Shown one piece after another: positions 50,652 through 61,313 of a DNA stretch of 64,000 bases (positions are counted from its first letter, which is position 1; each line of letters opens with the position of its first letter). The DNA lies in contig CAVPPW010000019.1 in assembly GCA_963707445.1 (NCBI GenBank), positions 141,813-205,812 of the forward strand. The letters are read 5' to 3'. The position numbers and the translations under genes are program-made. The DNA is from JALORV01 sp963707445 (GTDB lineage Bacteria > Pseudomonadota > Gammaproteobacteria > Burkholderiales > Burkholderiaceae_F). The notes under the pieces are model-generated. The model was not told the DNA's origin, did no database searches, and worked only from the letters and a program-made list of their open reading frames with translations.

Positions 50652-51968
50652 ATGAATCGCGGCTTCTACACGATCATGGCGGCGCAGTTCCTGTCCTCTC
50701 TGGCGGACAACGCGCTGCTGATCGCGGCCATCGCCCTGCTTCGTGAGATGGGTGCCGCGGCCTGGATGACGCCGATGCTGAAGCTGTTCTTCGTCATCTC
50801 GTACGTCGTTCTTGCGCCATTCGTCGGGGCCTTCGCGGACTCCTTTCCGAAGGGGCGCGTGATGATGATCACTAACATGATCAAGATCGGCGGCTGCATG
50901 ATCATGTTCGCTGGCGCCCACCCGCTCGTTGCCTACGCGGTCGTGGGCTTCGGCGCGGCGGCCTATTCGCCGGCGAAGTACGGCATCGTGACCGAGCTGC
51001 TTCCTGCGGACCGCCTCGTCGTCGCCAATGGGTGGATCGAAGGCCTGACGGTGCTTTCAATCATTCTCGGCTTCCTGTTCGGCGGCGTACTGATCAGCCC
51101 GAATGTCTCGGCGTGGCTGTTCACGCTCGATGTTCCGCTGGTGGACATGGAACTCGAGCACGCGTCCGAATCGGTGATCGCGGTGATCGCGGGTTTCTAC
51201 GTGTTGGCCGCGCTCGTGAACCTGGTGATTCCCGACACCGGCGCACGGTACGCCAAGCAGCACATTCATCCCTGGAAACTGCTGGTTGGATTCGCGCATT
51301 GCTGCAACGTGCTGTGGCGGGACAAGCTGGGTCAGATCTCGCTCGCCGTGACGACGCTTTTCTGGGGCGCCGGTGCGACGCTGCAATTCATCGTGCTCAA
51401 GTGGGCTGAGCAGATTCTCGGTCTCGACCTCAGCAGAGCCGCGATCCTGCAGGCGATCGTCGCCGTCGGCATTGCCGGTGGCGCCGTCTATGCCGCGGCG
51501 AGTGTGTCGCTGAAGCGTTCGCTCGGCGTCCTGCCGGTCGGCATCGCGATGGGTGTCATCGTCGGGCTCGCGTCGTTCTACAGCCGCGGCCTCGTGCCCG
51601 AAGGTTCGCTCGCGCTCGGCAATGCCTCGGCCAGTTACTTCCTCGTCATCGCCTGCGCGATTCTGGTGCTGATCGGCGCACTCGCCGGGTACTTCGTCGT
51701 CCCGATGAACGCGCTGCTGCAGCACCGCGGGCACGTACTGCTGTCCGCGGGGCACTCGATCGCCGTGCAGAATTTCAACGAGAACCTCAGCATTCTGGTG
51801 ATGCTCGGGCTGTATGCGCTGCTGATCTGGCTGAACCTGCCGATCCAGGCCGTGATGCTGCTCTTCGGCCTGTTCGTCGCGATATCGATGGTGCTGGTGC
51901 TGCTGCGCCACCGCTACAACCAGCGGCAATTCGACTCGGTCGCCCTCATCGGCGAGGTGCAGCTCTAA
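50652..51968 (+). CDS. lplT: Lysophospholipid transporter LplT (MFS)
   Basis: A 438-residue major-facilitator protein with about 12 helices, starting MNRGFYTIMAAQFLSSLADN, the LplT N-terminus. The loop between helices two and three (FADSFPKGRVMMITNMIKIG) and AAAYSPAKYGIVTELLPADR are family hallmarks. LplT flips lysophosphatidylethanolamine inward for reacylation. No aas acyltransferase gene is fused or adjacent here. The frame is intact, and the gene is divergent from alr across about 158 nt. Confidence 0.92.
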   Translation: MNRGFYTIMAAQFLSSLADNALLIAAIALLREMGAAAWMTPMLKLFFVISYVVLAPFVGAFADSFPKGRVMMITNMIKIGGCMIMFAGAHPLVAYAVVGFGAAAYSPAKYGIVTELLPADRLVVANGWIEGLTVLSIILGFLFGGVLISPNVSAWLFTLDVPLVDMELEHASESVIAVIAGFYVLAALVNLVIPDTGARYAKQHIHPWKLLVGFAHCCNVLWRDKLGQISLAVTTLFWGAGATLQFIVLKWAEQILGLDLSRAAILQAIVAVGIAGGAVYAAASVSLKRSLGVLPVGIAMGVIVGLASFYSRGLVPEGSLALGNASASYFLVIACAILVLIGALAGYFVVPMNALLQHRGHVLLSAGHSIAVQNFNENLSILVMLGLYALLIWLNLPIQAVMLLFGLFVAISMVLVLLRHRYNQRQFDSVALIGEVQL

Positions 51969-52055
51969 GGCCGACGCCCGGTTGCGCCTAGCCTCGGAGC
52001 ACTCAACGCAACGCGGGCAACGGCGGACGCGCGTATCGCGCTGTGTGCGGACGTT

Positions 52056-52805
52056 TCAGTCCGAACGCGCGACGACATCGCGCGCCAGGCAGAGATCGGC
52101 CCACGACTTGGCCTTGTCCTCGAGGTTTCGCAGCAGGTACGCGGGGTGATAGGTCACCACGACCGGAATACTGCGGCTCCCGATCTCGATCCGGTGGACC
52201 CGTCCGCGCAGGCTGGCGATGCTCGAATCCGTCCCGAGCAGCGACTGCGCGGCGAAGCGCCCCATTACCAGGAGCAGCTTGGGGCTCGACGAGCTCGATC
52301 TGACGCCTCAGGTAAGGATCACACTCGCGCACCTCGCCCGGCTCCGGGTTGCGATTGCCCGGCGGCCGGCACTTCAAGCACGTTCGCGATGAAGACCGCA
52401 TTCGGGCGCCGGTACCGCTGCGGCTCAGCCCGGCGGCCGTAAGCATGTTGTCGAGAAGACGCCCGGCCTGACCCACAAACGGCTCTCCGCGCGCGTCCTC
52501 TTCCGCGCCGGGCGCTTCGCCGACGAGCATCCACTCAGCCGAACGATTGCCGACGCCGAAAACCGTCTTCGTGCGCGTCCGGCTCAGCGCACATGCCGTG
52601 CATCCGGCGACCGACTGCTCGAGTTCGGCCCAGTCCATGGCGGCAATGCGCTGCGGTCGCGGCACGCCGACCGACGGCAGCAGGCGGCATCGCGCTGCGC
52701 AAAGTCTCCCGCGGCGCCGCCGCGGCCGCCGCCTCGCGCAGGGTCCAGATCGGTCCGAGCCCCATCGCGGACCAGATCCGTGTCGCGCCGTCGATCCAGT
52801 GTCAC
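52056..52805 (-). CDS. Family 4 uracil-DNA glycosylase (reading frame broken)
   Basis: About 249 codons. Iron-sulfur cysteines appear in AGCTACALSRTRTKTVFGVG and in CRPPGNRNPEPGEVRECDPY. The catalytic region is VGEAPGAEEDARGEPFVGQA, and the C-terminal VVVTYHPAYLLRN has the His motif. Together these define the 4Fe-4S uracil-DNA glycosylases, which excise uracil from deaminated DNA. The GTG at 52,803-52,805 overlaps the rimI stop. Frame changes are needed at about 52,770, 52,690, 52,420 and 52,280. It is the last gene of a tsaB-rimI-udg operon. Confidence 0.88.
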
Positions 52806-53270
52806 AGCGTCACCCGCATAACGATCGCGTCTTCGCGCCCCTCGGCCGCGGGGTAGTAACCGCGGCGCACGCCGATGCGCTGAAATCCGTAGCGGTCATA
52901 AAGGCGGATCGCGGCGGGATTGCTCGGTCTGACTTCGAGCAGCATCGTGCGCGCGCCGTGCCCGCGGGCGACGTCCGCGAACCACTCGAGCGTGCGCCAG
53001 CCGAGGCCGCGGCGCTGGCACTCTTGCGCCACGCTCAGATTGAGCAGATGCGCCTCGTCGAGTGCGAGCATGACGATGCCATAGGCCTGCAGCGCGCGCG
53101 TGCGCATCTCGCAGCACCCAGCAGCTGTAGCCGGATCGAAGCGAGTCGACAAAGTTGCCGAGCGTCCACGGGAAAGGATAGATCTGCGCTTCGGCCCGGA
53201 CGACGTCATCGAGGTCCGCGTGGGTCATCGGTCGATAGCGCTCCGTCTCCGGTCGCAGCAGAGCACTCAC
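52802..53270 (-). CDS. rimI: Ribosomal-protein-S18-alanine N-acetyltransferase RimI (one frame break)
   Basis: About 155 codons. The GNAT core includes ADLDDVVRAEAQIYPFPWT, the RimI-typical start, LLNLSVAQECQRRGLGWRTL (acetyl-CoA loop) and NPAAIRLYDRYGFQRIGVRR. One frame change at about 53,110 is needed between CWVLRDA and the strand containing YGIVMLALDEAHLLNLSV. RimI acetylates the N-terminus of ribosomal protein S18. The GTG at 53,268-53,270 overlaps the tsaB stop, and the gene's own stop overlaps the udg start, so all three are coupled. Confidence 0.9.
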
Positions 53271-53966
53271 GCGGCACTCGCCCGTGCGCGGCGCTGCTCG
53301 ATCGTCGACGCGACCTGGTCACGCACGTAGACCGGCGCAGCAAGGTGTGGGGCAACCGCCTGCTCGAGAAACTCGGCCGATGCGGCGACCCGCGCGATAT
53401 CGACAGCGTCGGCCCGCAGCCGCGGCAGGAGAGTCTTGTCAGGCAGGGTCTGCAACGCCTCGGGGAATGACGGTCAGCGCGTCACCGGCGACCGCGTCAA
53501 CGTCATGCTGCCCACCGGGTCAGATCGGCGGGCTTTGCGAGTGACGGCGGCCGCAGCTCGCTGATCCGCGGGCCACGACTGTAGATCGCGCAGTACGCCT
53601 CGTGCATCCGCGCATCGATCGCGCACAGGACGCTGTTAACTGGCCCCCGATTCGCGGAACACACGGTCGGCCATTGCCCGCAGATTGCCGACTGCGATCA
53701 CCGGCCGGCCGATGCCCCACGCGAGGCCCTGCGACAGGCCACACGCGATGCGCAGCCCCGTGAACGATCCCGGTCCGGCCCCGAACGCGATGAAGTCGAC
53801 TTCGTCGCAGGCGCATCCTGGCCGCGTTCAGCAGCGCATCGATCATCGACAGCGCGCGTTCCGAATGCCGTTGGCCAACGAGCTCGCTGCGCGCATTGAC
53901 CTGGTCGTCCTGTAGAAGTGCGACCGAACACGTGTCGGTGGCGGTATCGACGGCCAGGATGCGGGG
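53267..53966 (-). CDS. tsaB: tRNA threonylcarbamoyladenosine biosynthesis protein TsaB (reading frame broken)
   Basis: The span of about 232 codons begins PRILAVDTATDTCSVALLQD, the TsaB actin-like N-terminus, and includes VDFIAFGAGPGSFTGLRIA and GLAWGIGRPVIAVGNL. The C-terminus is DAVDIARVAASAEFLEQAVA then PVYVRDQVAST. TsaB partners TsaD and TsaE in making t6A37 in tRNA. No ordinary start codon precedes the first family residue: the upstream ATG at 53,973-53,975 is separated from it by an in-frame TAG (53,967-53,969), so a base error there is likely. At least three further frame changes occur between 53,830 and 53,450. Confidence 0.85.
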
Positions 53967-54040
53967 CTAAGCCATGAACGATCGGTGGGCAAGCGCGAAG
54001 ACGCGCGATTCTAGCCAGCGCGTCGGCAACGTTCCGCGGA

Positions 54041-54610
54041 CTAGAAGCGCGAACCCGGTTGCGCGACGAACTCGCTCTCTTCGAGCGTCGAGGTGCGCCC
54101 CAGCAAGGCGTTGCGATGTGGAAAACGACCGAAACGCTGTATCACCTCGAAATGCTTCACACGCCCAGGACAGCGGATCGGCCAATCCTGCGTCGGCGAG
54201 GCTCCGGAACAGGCGCACCGACTCGTACTGGTCGACCATGTTCTCCGCATGCTCGAACGGCATGTAAATGAACCAGCGCTCGATCGGTGGAATTCGCGGT
54301 CGCGTCCGGAATAAACCAGCGCGCGCGCGTGCGTCAGCGCCGCGACGTCGCCGGCAAACGCCCGCGGCGTTTCGCGAAAGACGTTCCGAGTGAACTGATC
54401 CAGCAGCAGGATCAGCGCGAGCGTGCCCGGCCGTGTCGCCGACCAGCTTTCCAGCCGGCCGGCGAGAGCCAGCTCGATCTGAGGCCCGAAGTGCGTGCGG
54501 ATCTCTTCGTCGAACGATTCCGATTTGCGGAACCACTCGTCACGCTCATGCAGTGGCTCGCCGACGCTGCGGGAGCCGAACCAGAAACTGAGAACGGCGG
54601 ATGGCTCCAT
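54041..54610 (-). CDS. DUF924 family protein (two frame breaks)
   Basis: About 190 codons starting MEPSAVLSFWFGSRSVGEPL. The FWFG opening, the LALILLLDQFTRNVFRETPR block and the ERWFIYMPFEHAENMVDQY block are the hallmarks of DUF924, a helical TPR-like family of unknown function. Frame changes are needed at about 54,300 and 54,165 before the ending FEVIQRFGRFPHRNALLGR. It lies just upstream of tsaB in the same direction, with 74 nt between, but is not known to act with it. Confidence 0.85.
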   Translation of the reverse strand: MEPSAVLSFWFGSRSVGEPLHERDEWFRKSESFDEEIRTHFGPQIELALAGRLESWSATRPGTLALILLLDQFTRNVFRETPRAFAGDVAALTHARALVYSGRDREFHRSSAGSFTCRSSMRRTWSTSTSRCACSGASPTQDWPIRCPGRVKHFEVIQRFGRFPHRNALLGRTSTLEESEFVAQPGSRF

Positions 54611-54710
54611 CGGAGCAGCTTAGACTAAGCGTCGGGCCCGCGACGAGTGCGAGCGCTCGGCCGAGTTTCGCGGGATCGGCGAACCGCTCCCGCAGGGTTC
54701 GCAGCCGAGT

Positions 54711-54741
54711 ACAAAAATGAGGCGCCGCAGCGCCTCATTCG
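54711..54741 (-). terminator. Intrinsic terminator of the low-molecular-weight phosphatase gene
   Basis: A perfect 10-bp stem (AATGAGGCGC with GCGCCTCATT, 4-nt loop) lies 12 nt after the stop at 54,754. On the minus strand it is followed by TTT from the stretch of five T residues that starts inside the stem. Confidence 0.85.
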
Positions 54742-54753
54742 TACGTCGCGGTC

Positions 54754-55242
54754 TTAGGCGGCCGCGTACATCGTGGCGCGTTTCCGCACTACCTCAAGCA
54801 GCCCCTGACAGGCGTCCTCGACGTAGTCGAGCACCGTGCTGAAGCCTTCGGGCCCGCCGTAGTACGGGTCCGGTACCGTGGCCGCGTCAAATTCGCCGGC
54901 GAAGCGCATCAGCAGGTGCATCTTGTGCTTGTTGCCGCGCGGGCACTGCTGCTGCAGCAGCGACAGATTTTCCCAGTCCATTGCGAGAATCAGGTCGTAC
55001 TCGCGAAAGTCGTCCTGGGTGATCTGGCGCGCGCGAAACTCGCCGATGTCGTAGCCGCGCTTGCGAGCGGCCTGCTGGGCGCGAACGTCCGCAGGTTCGC
55101 CGACGTGGTAGGCATGCGTCCCGGCCGAAGAAATCTGCACGCTGTCTTCCAGGCCGGCATCCGACACCATTTTCCGGAACACGCCTTCAGCCGTTGGCGA
55201 GCGGCAGATATTACCCATGCAAACAAAGAGGATCTTGGTCAT
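54754..55242 (-). CDS. Low-molecular-weight protein-tyrosine phosphatase
   Basis: A 162-residue enzyme starting MTKILFVCMGNICRSPTAEG. The P-loop CMGNICRS supplies the nucleophile Cys and the Arg. The general-acid loop is ATVPDPYYGGPEGF. The full-length family fold is present and the frame is intact. An ATG 19 codons upstream is in frame, but its residues do not fit the family. The start used here (55,240-55,242) places the P-loop at residue 8 as usual. Proposed roles are cytoplasmic dephosphorylation of tyrosine kinases or small phospho-compounds; the partner is unknown. Confidence 0.92.
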   Translation of the reverse strand: MTKILFVCMGNICRSPTAEGVFRKMVSDAGLEDSVQISSAGTHAYHVGEPADVRAQQAARKRGYDIGEFRARQITQDDFREYDLILAMDWENLSLLQQQCPRGNKHKMHLLMRFAGEFDAATVPDPYYGGPEGFSTVLDYVEDACQGLLEVVRKRATMYAAA

Positions 55243-55451
55243 CGCCACGTTCACCTTTCCCCGCTGGGCAGATTCGCCGCCCTGTGTTATCGAAGGCACC
55301 CAGAACCCCGGACACCCCTTCCCTGTGTATCGTTAACGCGCCGGCCGTATCGCTGGCCGACAACTTCAAGCTGAAGACTGCGCAGGCGGCGAAAAGTTCG
55401 TCCCGCGGCCACCGACCGAGGTGGTGCTCGACCGCAGCGCAACGCGCGCGT

Positions 55452-57516
<2,065 letters not shown>

Positions 57517-57751
57517 TTTATTGCACCGCAATAGCGCGCAAGCAAGCGCGAATGCTAGCATCGCGGTGCAAAAAAGCCTATACCTTACCGAGGGCAGCAC
57601 TCTACAGTACTGCCTCAACAAATCAAAGGGTTAGCTGCAATTGAGAATAGTTCCACGCCGTCTTGACACGGCTCCGCGGCGTCCCGTAACGGCCTGCCCA
57701 GCGTGCGAACTCCGGCGATGCGATCGAGAATCTCAAGTGGATCACCAATTA

Positions 57752-57780
57752 TTGACGTCCAACTTGACTGAAGCTAGAAC
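57752..57780 (+). promoter_or_regulatory. Sigma-70-type promoter of the aminotransferase gene
   Basis: TTGACG (57,752-57,757) and TAGAAC (57,775-57,780) are spaced by exactly 17 nt, ending 30 nt before the ATG at 57,811. The -35 matches five of six bases and the -10 four of six. Confidence 0.55.
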
Positions 57781-57810
57781 GAGAAAAAGCGTCCTTGCAC
57801 CGCATCATCC

Positions 57811-59046
57811 ATGACAACTTCCCTCTTCGCCAATGTCGAACTGCTGCCGCGGGATCCGATCCTCGGTCTCAACGAGGGATTCGCACACGACACTCGCGCC
57901 GCAGAAGGTGAATCTTGGCGTCGGCGTGTATTTCGCCGAAGACGGCCGTATTCCGGTTCTGCGCGCGGTCGCCGAGGCGGAGCGGCGTCGGGCCGCGAGC
58001 CCATCACCGCGCGGCTATCTTCCGATTGAAGGCATCCCGGCTTACGACGCCGCGGTGCAGGCGCTACTGCTGGGTTCGAGCTCCCCACTCATCGCGGCCG
58101 GACGCGTCATCACGGCGCAGGCTCTTGGCGGTACCGGCGGCCTGCGCATCGGCGCCGACCTGCTGCGCCGTGTGCTGCCCGCGTCGCGCGTTGCGATCAG
58201 CGAGCCGAGTTGGGAGAACCATCGGGCGATCTTCGAGAGCGCCGGATTCGAAGTGACGACCTACCCGTATTACGACGCGCGGACGACACGGGCTCGATTT
58301 CGAAGGCATGTTGAGCGGGTTGCGCGCCCTGCCCCCGCAGACCATCGTCGTCCTGCATGCATGCTGTCACAACCCGACTGGCGTCGATCTGACACCGGCG
58401 CAGTGGCCCGCCGTGATCGACGTGATCAAGCGCGGCGCGCTCGTGCCCTTCCTCGACATTGCCTATCAGGGCTTCGGCGTCGGCATCGACCAGGACGGTG
58501 CCGCAGTGCGCATGTTTGCCGACTCCGGGATGACGTTCCTGATCTCGAACTCGTTCTCCAAGAGCTTTTCTCTGTACGGCGAACGCGTCGGAGCGCTCAC
58601 CATCGTCGACCAGAGTCAGGATGAATCGACGCGCGTGTTGAGCCAGCTGAAGAGGGTGATCCGGGCCAATTATTCGACTCCGCCCACACACGGCGGGATG
58701 GTCGTCGCGACGGTACTCGAACACGCCCGAGCTGCGGGCCGAGTGGGAGCGCGAACTCGGCGAGATGCGCGCCAGGATCAAGACGATGCGCAGACGCCTC
58801 GTTGAAGGGCTGGCGGCGCACGGCGCGCGCAAGGACTTTTCGTTCATCGAGCGTCAGAGCGGCATGTTCTCCTACTCCGGCCTGACGGCGCGTCAGGTCG
58901 AACGACTGCGCGATGAATTTGGAATCTACGCCGTGTCGAGCGGTCGCATCTGCGTGGCAGCGCTCAATTCCACGAACGTCGACTACGTCGCGGGCGCGAT
59001 CGCAACCGTGCTCGAACCAGGCGCATTGATTTCGCATCGCGCATAG
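57811..59046 (+). CDS. tyrB: Aromatic-amino-acid/aspartate aminotransferase (three frame breaks)
   Basis: About 411 codons of a class I aminotransferase. The N-terminus is SLFANVELLPRDPILGLNEG then KVNLGVGVYFAEDGRIPVL. The PLP lysine is in NSFSKSFSLYGERVGAL. The substrate and cofactor loops ACCHNPTGVDLT and YSTPPTHGG are present, and the C-terminal Arg region reads FSFIERQSGMFSYSGLT. Frame changes are needed at about 57,900, 58,280 and 58,735. It catalyses the last transamination in Phe/Tyr synthesis and may also act on aspartate. The uvrB-tyrB divergent pair is common in betaproteobacteria. Confidence 0.9.
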
Positions 59047-59052
59047 CGCCGC

Positions 59053-59058
59053 TATACT
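59053..59058 (+). promoter_or_regulatory. -10 element of the tRNA-Asn promoter
   Basis: TATACT is followed by the GC-rich discriminator CGCGGGC and lies 17 nt before the tRNA 5' end, as expected for a stable-RNA promoter. The -35 region (around 59,026-59,035) is weak, overlaps the end of the aminotransferase gene and cannot be fixed exactly. Confidence 0.5.
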
Positions 59059-59075
59059 CGCGGGCTTTCCGTCAT

Positions 59076-59151
59076 TCCCCGATAGCTCAGTTGGTAGAGC
59101 GACGGACTGTTAATCCGCAGGTCCCTGGTTCGAGTCCAGGTCGGGGAGCCA
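59076..59151 (+). tRNA. tRNA-Asn(GTT)
   Basis: A 76-nt cloverleaf with acceptor TCCCCGA pairing with TCGGGGA, D-arm TAGCTCAGTTGGTAGAGC, anticodon GTT in GACTGTTAATC, T-loop GGTTCGAGTCC and encoded CCA. The gene sits at the junction between housekeeping genes and the accessory segment to the right, and tRNA 3' ends of this kind are frequent attachment sites. Confidence 0.96.
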
Positions 59152-59287
59152 ATAAATTCACAAGCCAAGCTGATTGATTAACTTTGGGTTTTCTCGTTGG
59201 AAGGCTCGACAAGTATTACCCGCGCTATTACCCATCCAGCGCGTGCTAATTGCGGCAATTGCGCCAACACTAATGAAGGAGACTGTC

Positions 59288-59449
59288 ATGTTGAGACACT
59301 TGTTCGTTGCGGGACTTGTCGCCTTCGCTGGCAATGCCGCTCTAGCCGCCAACCCGACCTGCGAAGCTCAGGCGACGGAGAAGAAACTAGACGGTGCCGC
59401 GAACGACAGTTTCGTCACGAAATGCGAGAAGGACGCGACACTCCGATGA
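59288..59449 (+). CDS. Small exported PsiF-repeat protein
   Basis: A 53-residue protein with a signal peptide (MLRHLFVAGLVAFAGNAALA) and a mature part NPTCEAQATEKKLDGAANDS then FVTKCEKDATLR. This is one PsiF repeat: two Cys about 20 residues apart around the AxxKKLxGAAxxSF core. PsiF proteins are phosphate-starvation-induced in E. coli, with unknown function. A perfectly placed AAGGAG precedes the ATG. At one repeat it is shorter than E. coli PsiF, which has two. Confidence 0.75.
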   Translation: MLRHLFVAGLVAFAGNAALAANPTCEAQATEKKLDGAANDSFVTKCEKDATLR

Positions 59450-59530
59450 CTACTAGCGTCAGAGCGATGAAGACGCTAATCATTCGTCGTCCGCTCCCGG
59501 GCTCGCGCTCCCAATACGCGCAGCCAAGCG

Positions 59531-59704
59531 TCACCGTTCCAACACACGCGGCTTCTCGAACCGCTCGCAGACCGCATGCTCGGCGTAGAACTGGCCTTGG
59601 AAGTGTGCGCAGGTGAGGCAGCTTCTTGCGCGCGCACCCTCGTAGAGCGGGATCGGTCGGAAGTACTGAGGCTGCATCGCTTCAGCGTGTCCGCTGTCCG
59701 TCAT
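59531..59704 (-). CDS. Small Cys-rich hypothetical protein
   Basis: A product of about 57 residues from the ATG at 59,702-59,704 (MTDSGHAEAMQPQYFRPIPL), with a longer TTG start at 59,752 also open. The core RARSCLTCAHFQGQFYAEHA then VCERFEKPRV has a CxxC and a third Cys, a pattern I associate with small proteins of mobile elements in betaproteobacteria, perhaps a degenerate zinc site. In such proteins the chain continues past this point, so the end here may be cut short by an indel or by real truncation. No function is known. Confidence 0.45.
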   Translation of the reverse strand: MTDSGHAEAMQPQYFRPIPLYEGARARSCLTCAHFQGQFYAEHAVCERFEKPRVLER

Positions 59705-59846
59705 CCACAAGTCGTAATGCGACGCGTTCCGCGTTGTCGGCGTGCTTAACAACTCCGTGAGTGCACTGAAGCTAAGCGGTTGAAGTTGCGGCGCGGTGCA
59801 ATTCTTGCATTCTCATGGCTCAGACAACGATCAAGGCGGCGACGCC

Positions 59847-60432
59847 ATGAAAGGACTCCTTCTCGCCCTTGTATCACTGTTCTTCGCCAGCAGCGCCTAT
59901 TCAGCGCCCACTCTCACCTTCGGTTTTTTTCAAGGCGGATACGGAGAAGGAGCCTTCGTCGCTGGCGCTTTTCGTGCGCAGGACCTAAATGGTGATGGTC
60001 GAATCACTCACTTTGCTCGAGGACAATTTCCCTCCGGGGACTGGGTTTGCGGGTTCGAAGGTTTCAATGTGTGCGAAGCGGTGGACTACTTCATGTTCTT
60101 TAGCGGTAACTCGCGTGTTCCAGCCTTTCTTCACTCCGGGCTTAGAGCTCTTGCTGTTCGACCTGACGGCGATTTTAGACGACTTCGTTGGAATCAACAT
60201 GGCTATTGGGTGGCCAACAATCCCCACTGGCGAATACGACCCTCCAGGCTGCCAAAGGACCCAAGAAAACGAACCCCCGGAGTTTTGCACTTCACGCCCA
60301 CAGGGATTCATCGGTTCGGAAGATTGGAGCATTGATCCCGATGGCCCGCGACTAGAATTGGGCAGAAAGTGGACCGTTAACGACCTTTCGGCACCTTTTG
60401 CGGTGATTCGACTCCTTTTTGTGGGCTCATAA
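59847..60432 (+). CDS. Secreted hypothetical protein (reading frame broken)
   Basis: The ATG at 59,847 opens a clear signal peptide (MKGLLLALVSLFFASSAYS). The mature part begins APTLTFGFFQGGYGEGAFVA and contains FRAQDLNGDGRITHF, a pattern common in secreted proteins with PEP-CTERM or calcium-loop repeats. A frame change near 60,130 to 60,150 joins it to GLELLLFDLTAILDDFVGIN and the C-terminal part ending at 60,432. About 195 residues result. No sorting signal is visible at the end, and I do not recognise a family. Confidence 0.5.
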
Positions 60433-60573
60433 GTGGAAGGCCGGGAGGCGCGATAACTAGCGAACGACTTCGCATATTCAGAATCGCCAGAACCCTCGAC
60501 GATCGCCCTTTTCGCCTTCGCCCTCGTCGGGCTTGCGTTCCACCCGCCGCAGCAAGCAGCAGTAGTCAGCCGA

Positions 60574-61263
60574 TCACGAATGCGAACCCGCCCGCGTGGC
60601 GGGTTTTTCCGTGGTTGCTATACTGCTCTCCTCGCGCAAGAACTCAGACAAGTCGAGCATCCCCTTGCGCGAGAAATAAAGCCAAGTCCGCGCCCAGCCT
60701 TCGTCCCGTTCGCGCAGCTGATCGCATATACCGTTGAAGGTGCTCCACCGCATTCGCTTCGGCTTTGAACCGTCATCGTTCAACCGGGCCTCGAGCTTTG
60801 CCATTGCATCGTGCTGCCTGCTTGAGTAGTCGCGCGTTTGGGACATGTAACGCAAGCCGTGACACTCCCGGCAGCGGAAACGACCCCGCCGCAGGTAGAG
60901 TGCCGTTCGCGCCCTGGCGCAGTCCGGGCAGAGAAAGAACGTCCGCCGCCCGCCGAAGCCCGCGCGTCGCTTGACGATATCTATCGGGCCGCCGAAGAAC
61001 CCGTGCTCGGGATTGTCGAAGTCGATGCGCAAGGAATGCTCGCAGACCGAGAGCTGCGCCGCCACCTCCGGTCCCGGCCACTCGACACGGGCGATCTGCC
61101 CCGCGCAGAAGCCGCGCAAGTCCCGCAACCGAAGCGCGGGGTAGTGCTCAACCCGGATGCCGCCAGCCATAGCGCCCCGAACGCGATCCGCCCATTTCTT
61201 CCCCGCTGCGCATTTATCGAAATCCACCGCCGCAAGTGCCGCGATATTTCGGAAGGTGCCCAA
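60574..61263 (-). CDS. Zinc-ribbon hypothetical protein of mobile-element type
   Basis: A product of about 229 residues from a TTG at 61,261-61,263 (GTFRNIAALAAVDFDKCAAG). The centre has two CxxC pairs, FFLCPDCARARTALYLRRGR and FRCRECHGLRYMSQ, which form a four-Cys zinc ribbon with about 18 residues between pairs. The C-terminal third is charged and helical. Proteins with this FRCRxCHGLxYxSQ ribbon recur in integrative elements, but I know of no function. The start is uncertain because the frame is open upstream into the repeat region. The 3' end overlaps an opposite-strand terminator hairpin. Confidence 0.6.
   Translation of the reverse strand: MGTFRNIAALAAVDFDKCAAGKKWADRVRGAMAGGIRVEHYPALRLRDLRGFCAGQIARVEWPGPEVAAQLSVCEHSLRIDFDNPEHGFFGGPIDIVKRRAGFGGRRTFFLCPDCARARTALYLRRGRFRCRECHGLRYMSQTRDYSSRQHDAMAKLEARLNDDGSKPKRMRWSTFNGICDQLRERDEGWARTWLYFSRKGMLDLSEFLREESSIATTEKPATRAGSHS
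60585..60608 (+). terminator. Intrinsic terminator on the plus strand
   Basis: AACCCGCC and GGCGGGTT form an 8-bp stem with a 5-nt loop, followed by a run of five T residues starting in the stem (60,604-60,608). It would end plus-strand transcription from the secreted-protein gene. It overlaps the last codons of the opposite-strand zinc-ribbon gene. Confidence 0.75.
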
Positions 61264-61268
61264 CCTCG

Positions 61269-61313
61269 AACTGACAAAACTGACAGAAGACCCTTTTGTC
61301 GGTTCTGTCAGTT
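61269..61313. repeat. AACTGACA direct repeats and 11-bp inverted repeat
   Basis: AACTGACA occurs at 61,269-61,276 and again at 61,278-61,285. The second copy begins a perfect inverted repeat (AACTGACAGAA at 61,278-61,288 and TTCTGTCAGTT at 61,303-61,313) around a 14-nt loop. Another AACTGACA lies at 63,782-63,789 between primase-side genes. The block sits at the stop codon of the primase gene and just before the zinc-ribbon gene. It could be a regulatory operator, a replication iteron set or a weak terminator without a T-tract. Confidence 0.6.

Noticed and set aside
57580..57625. Possible LexA (SOS) box upstream of uvrB around TACTGTAGAG
   Set aside because: Only one half-site is present. 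The expected ACAG at the correct spacing is missing.
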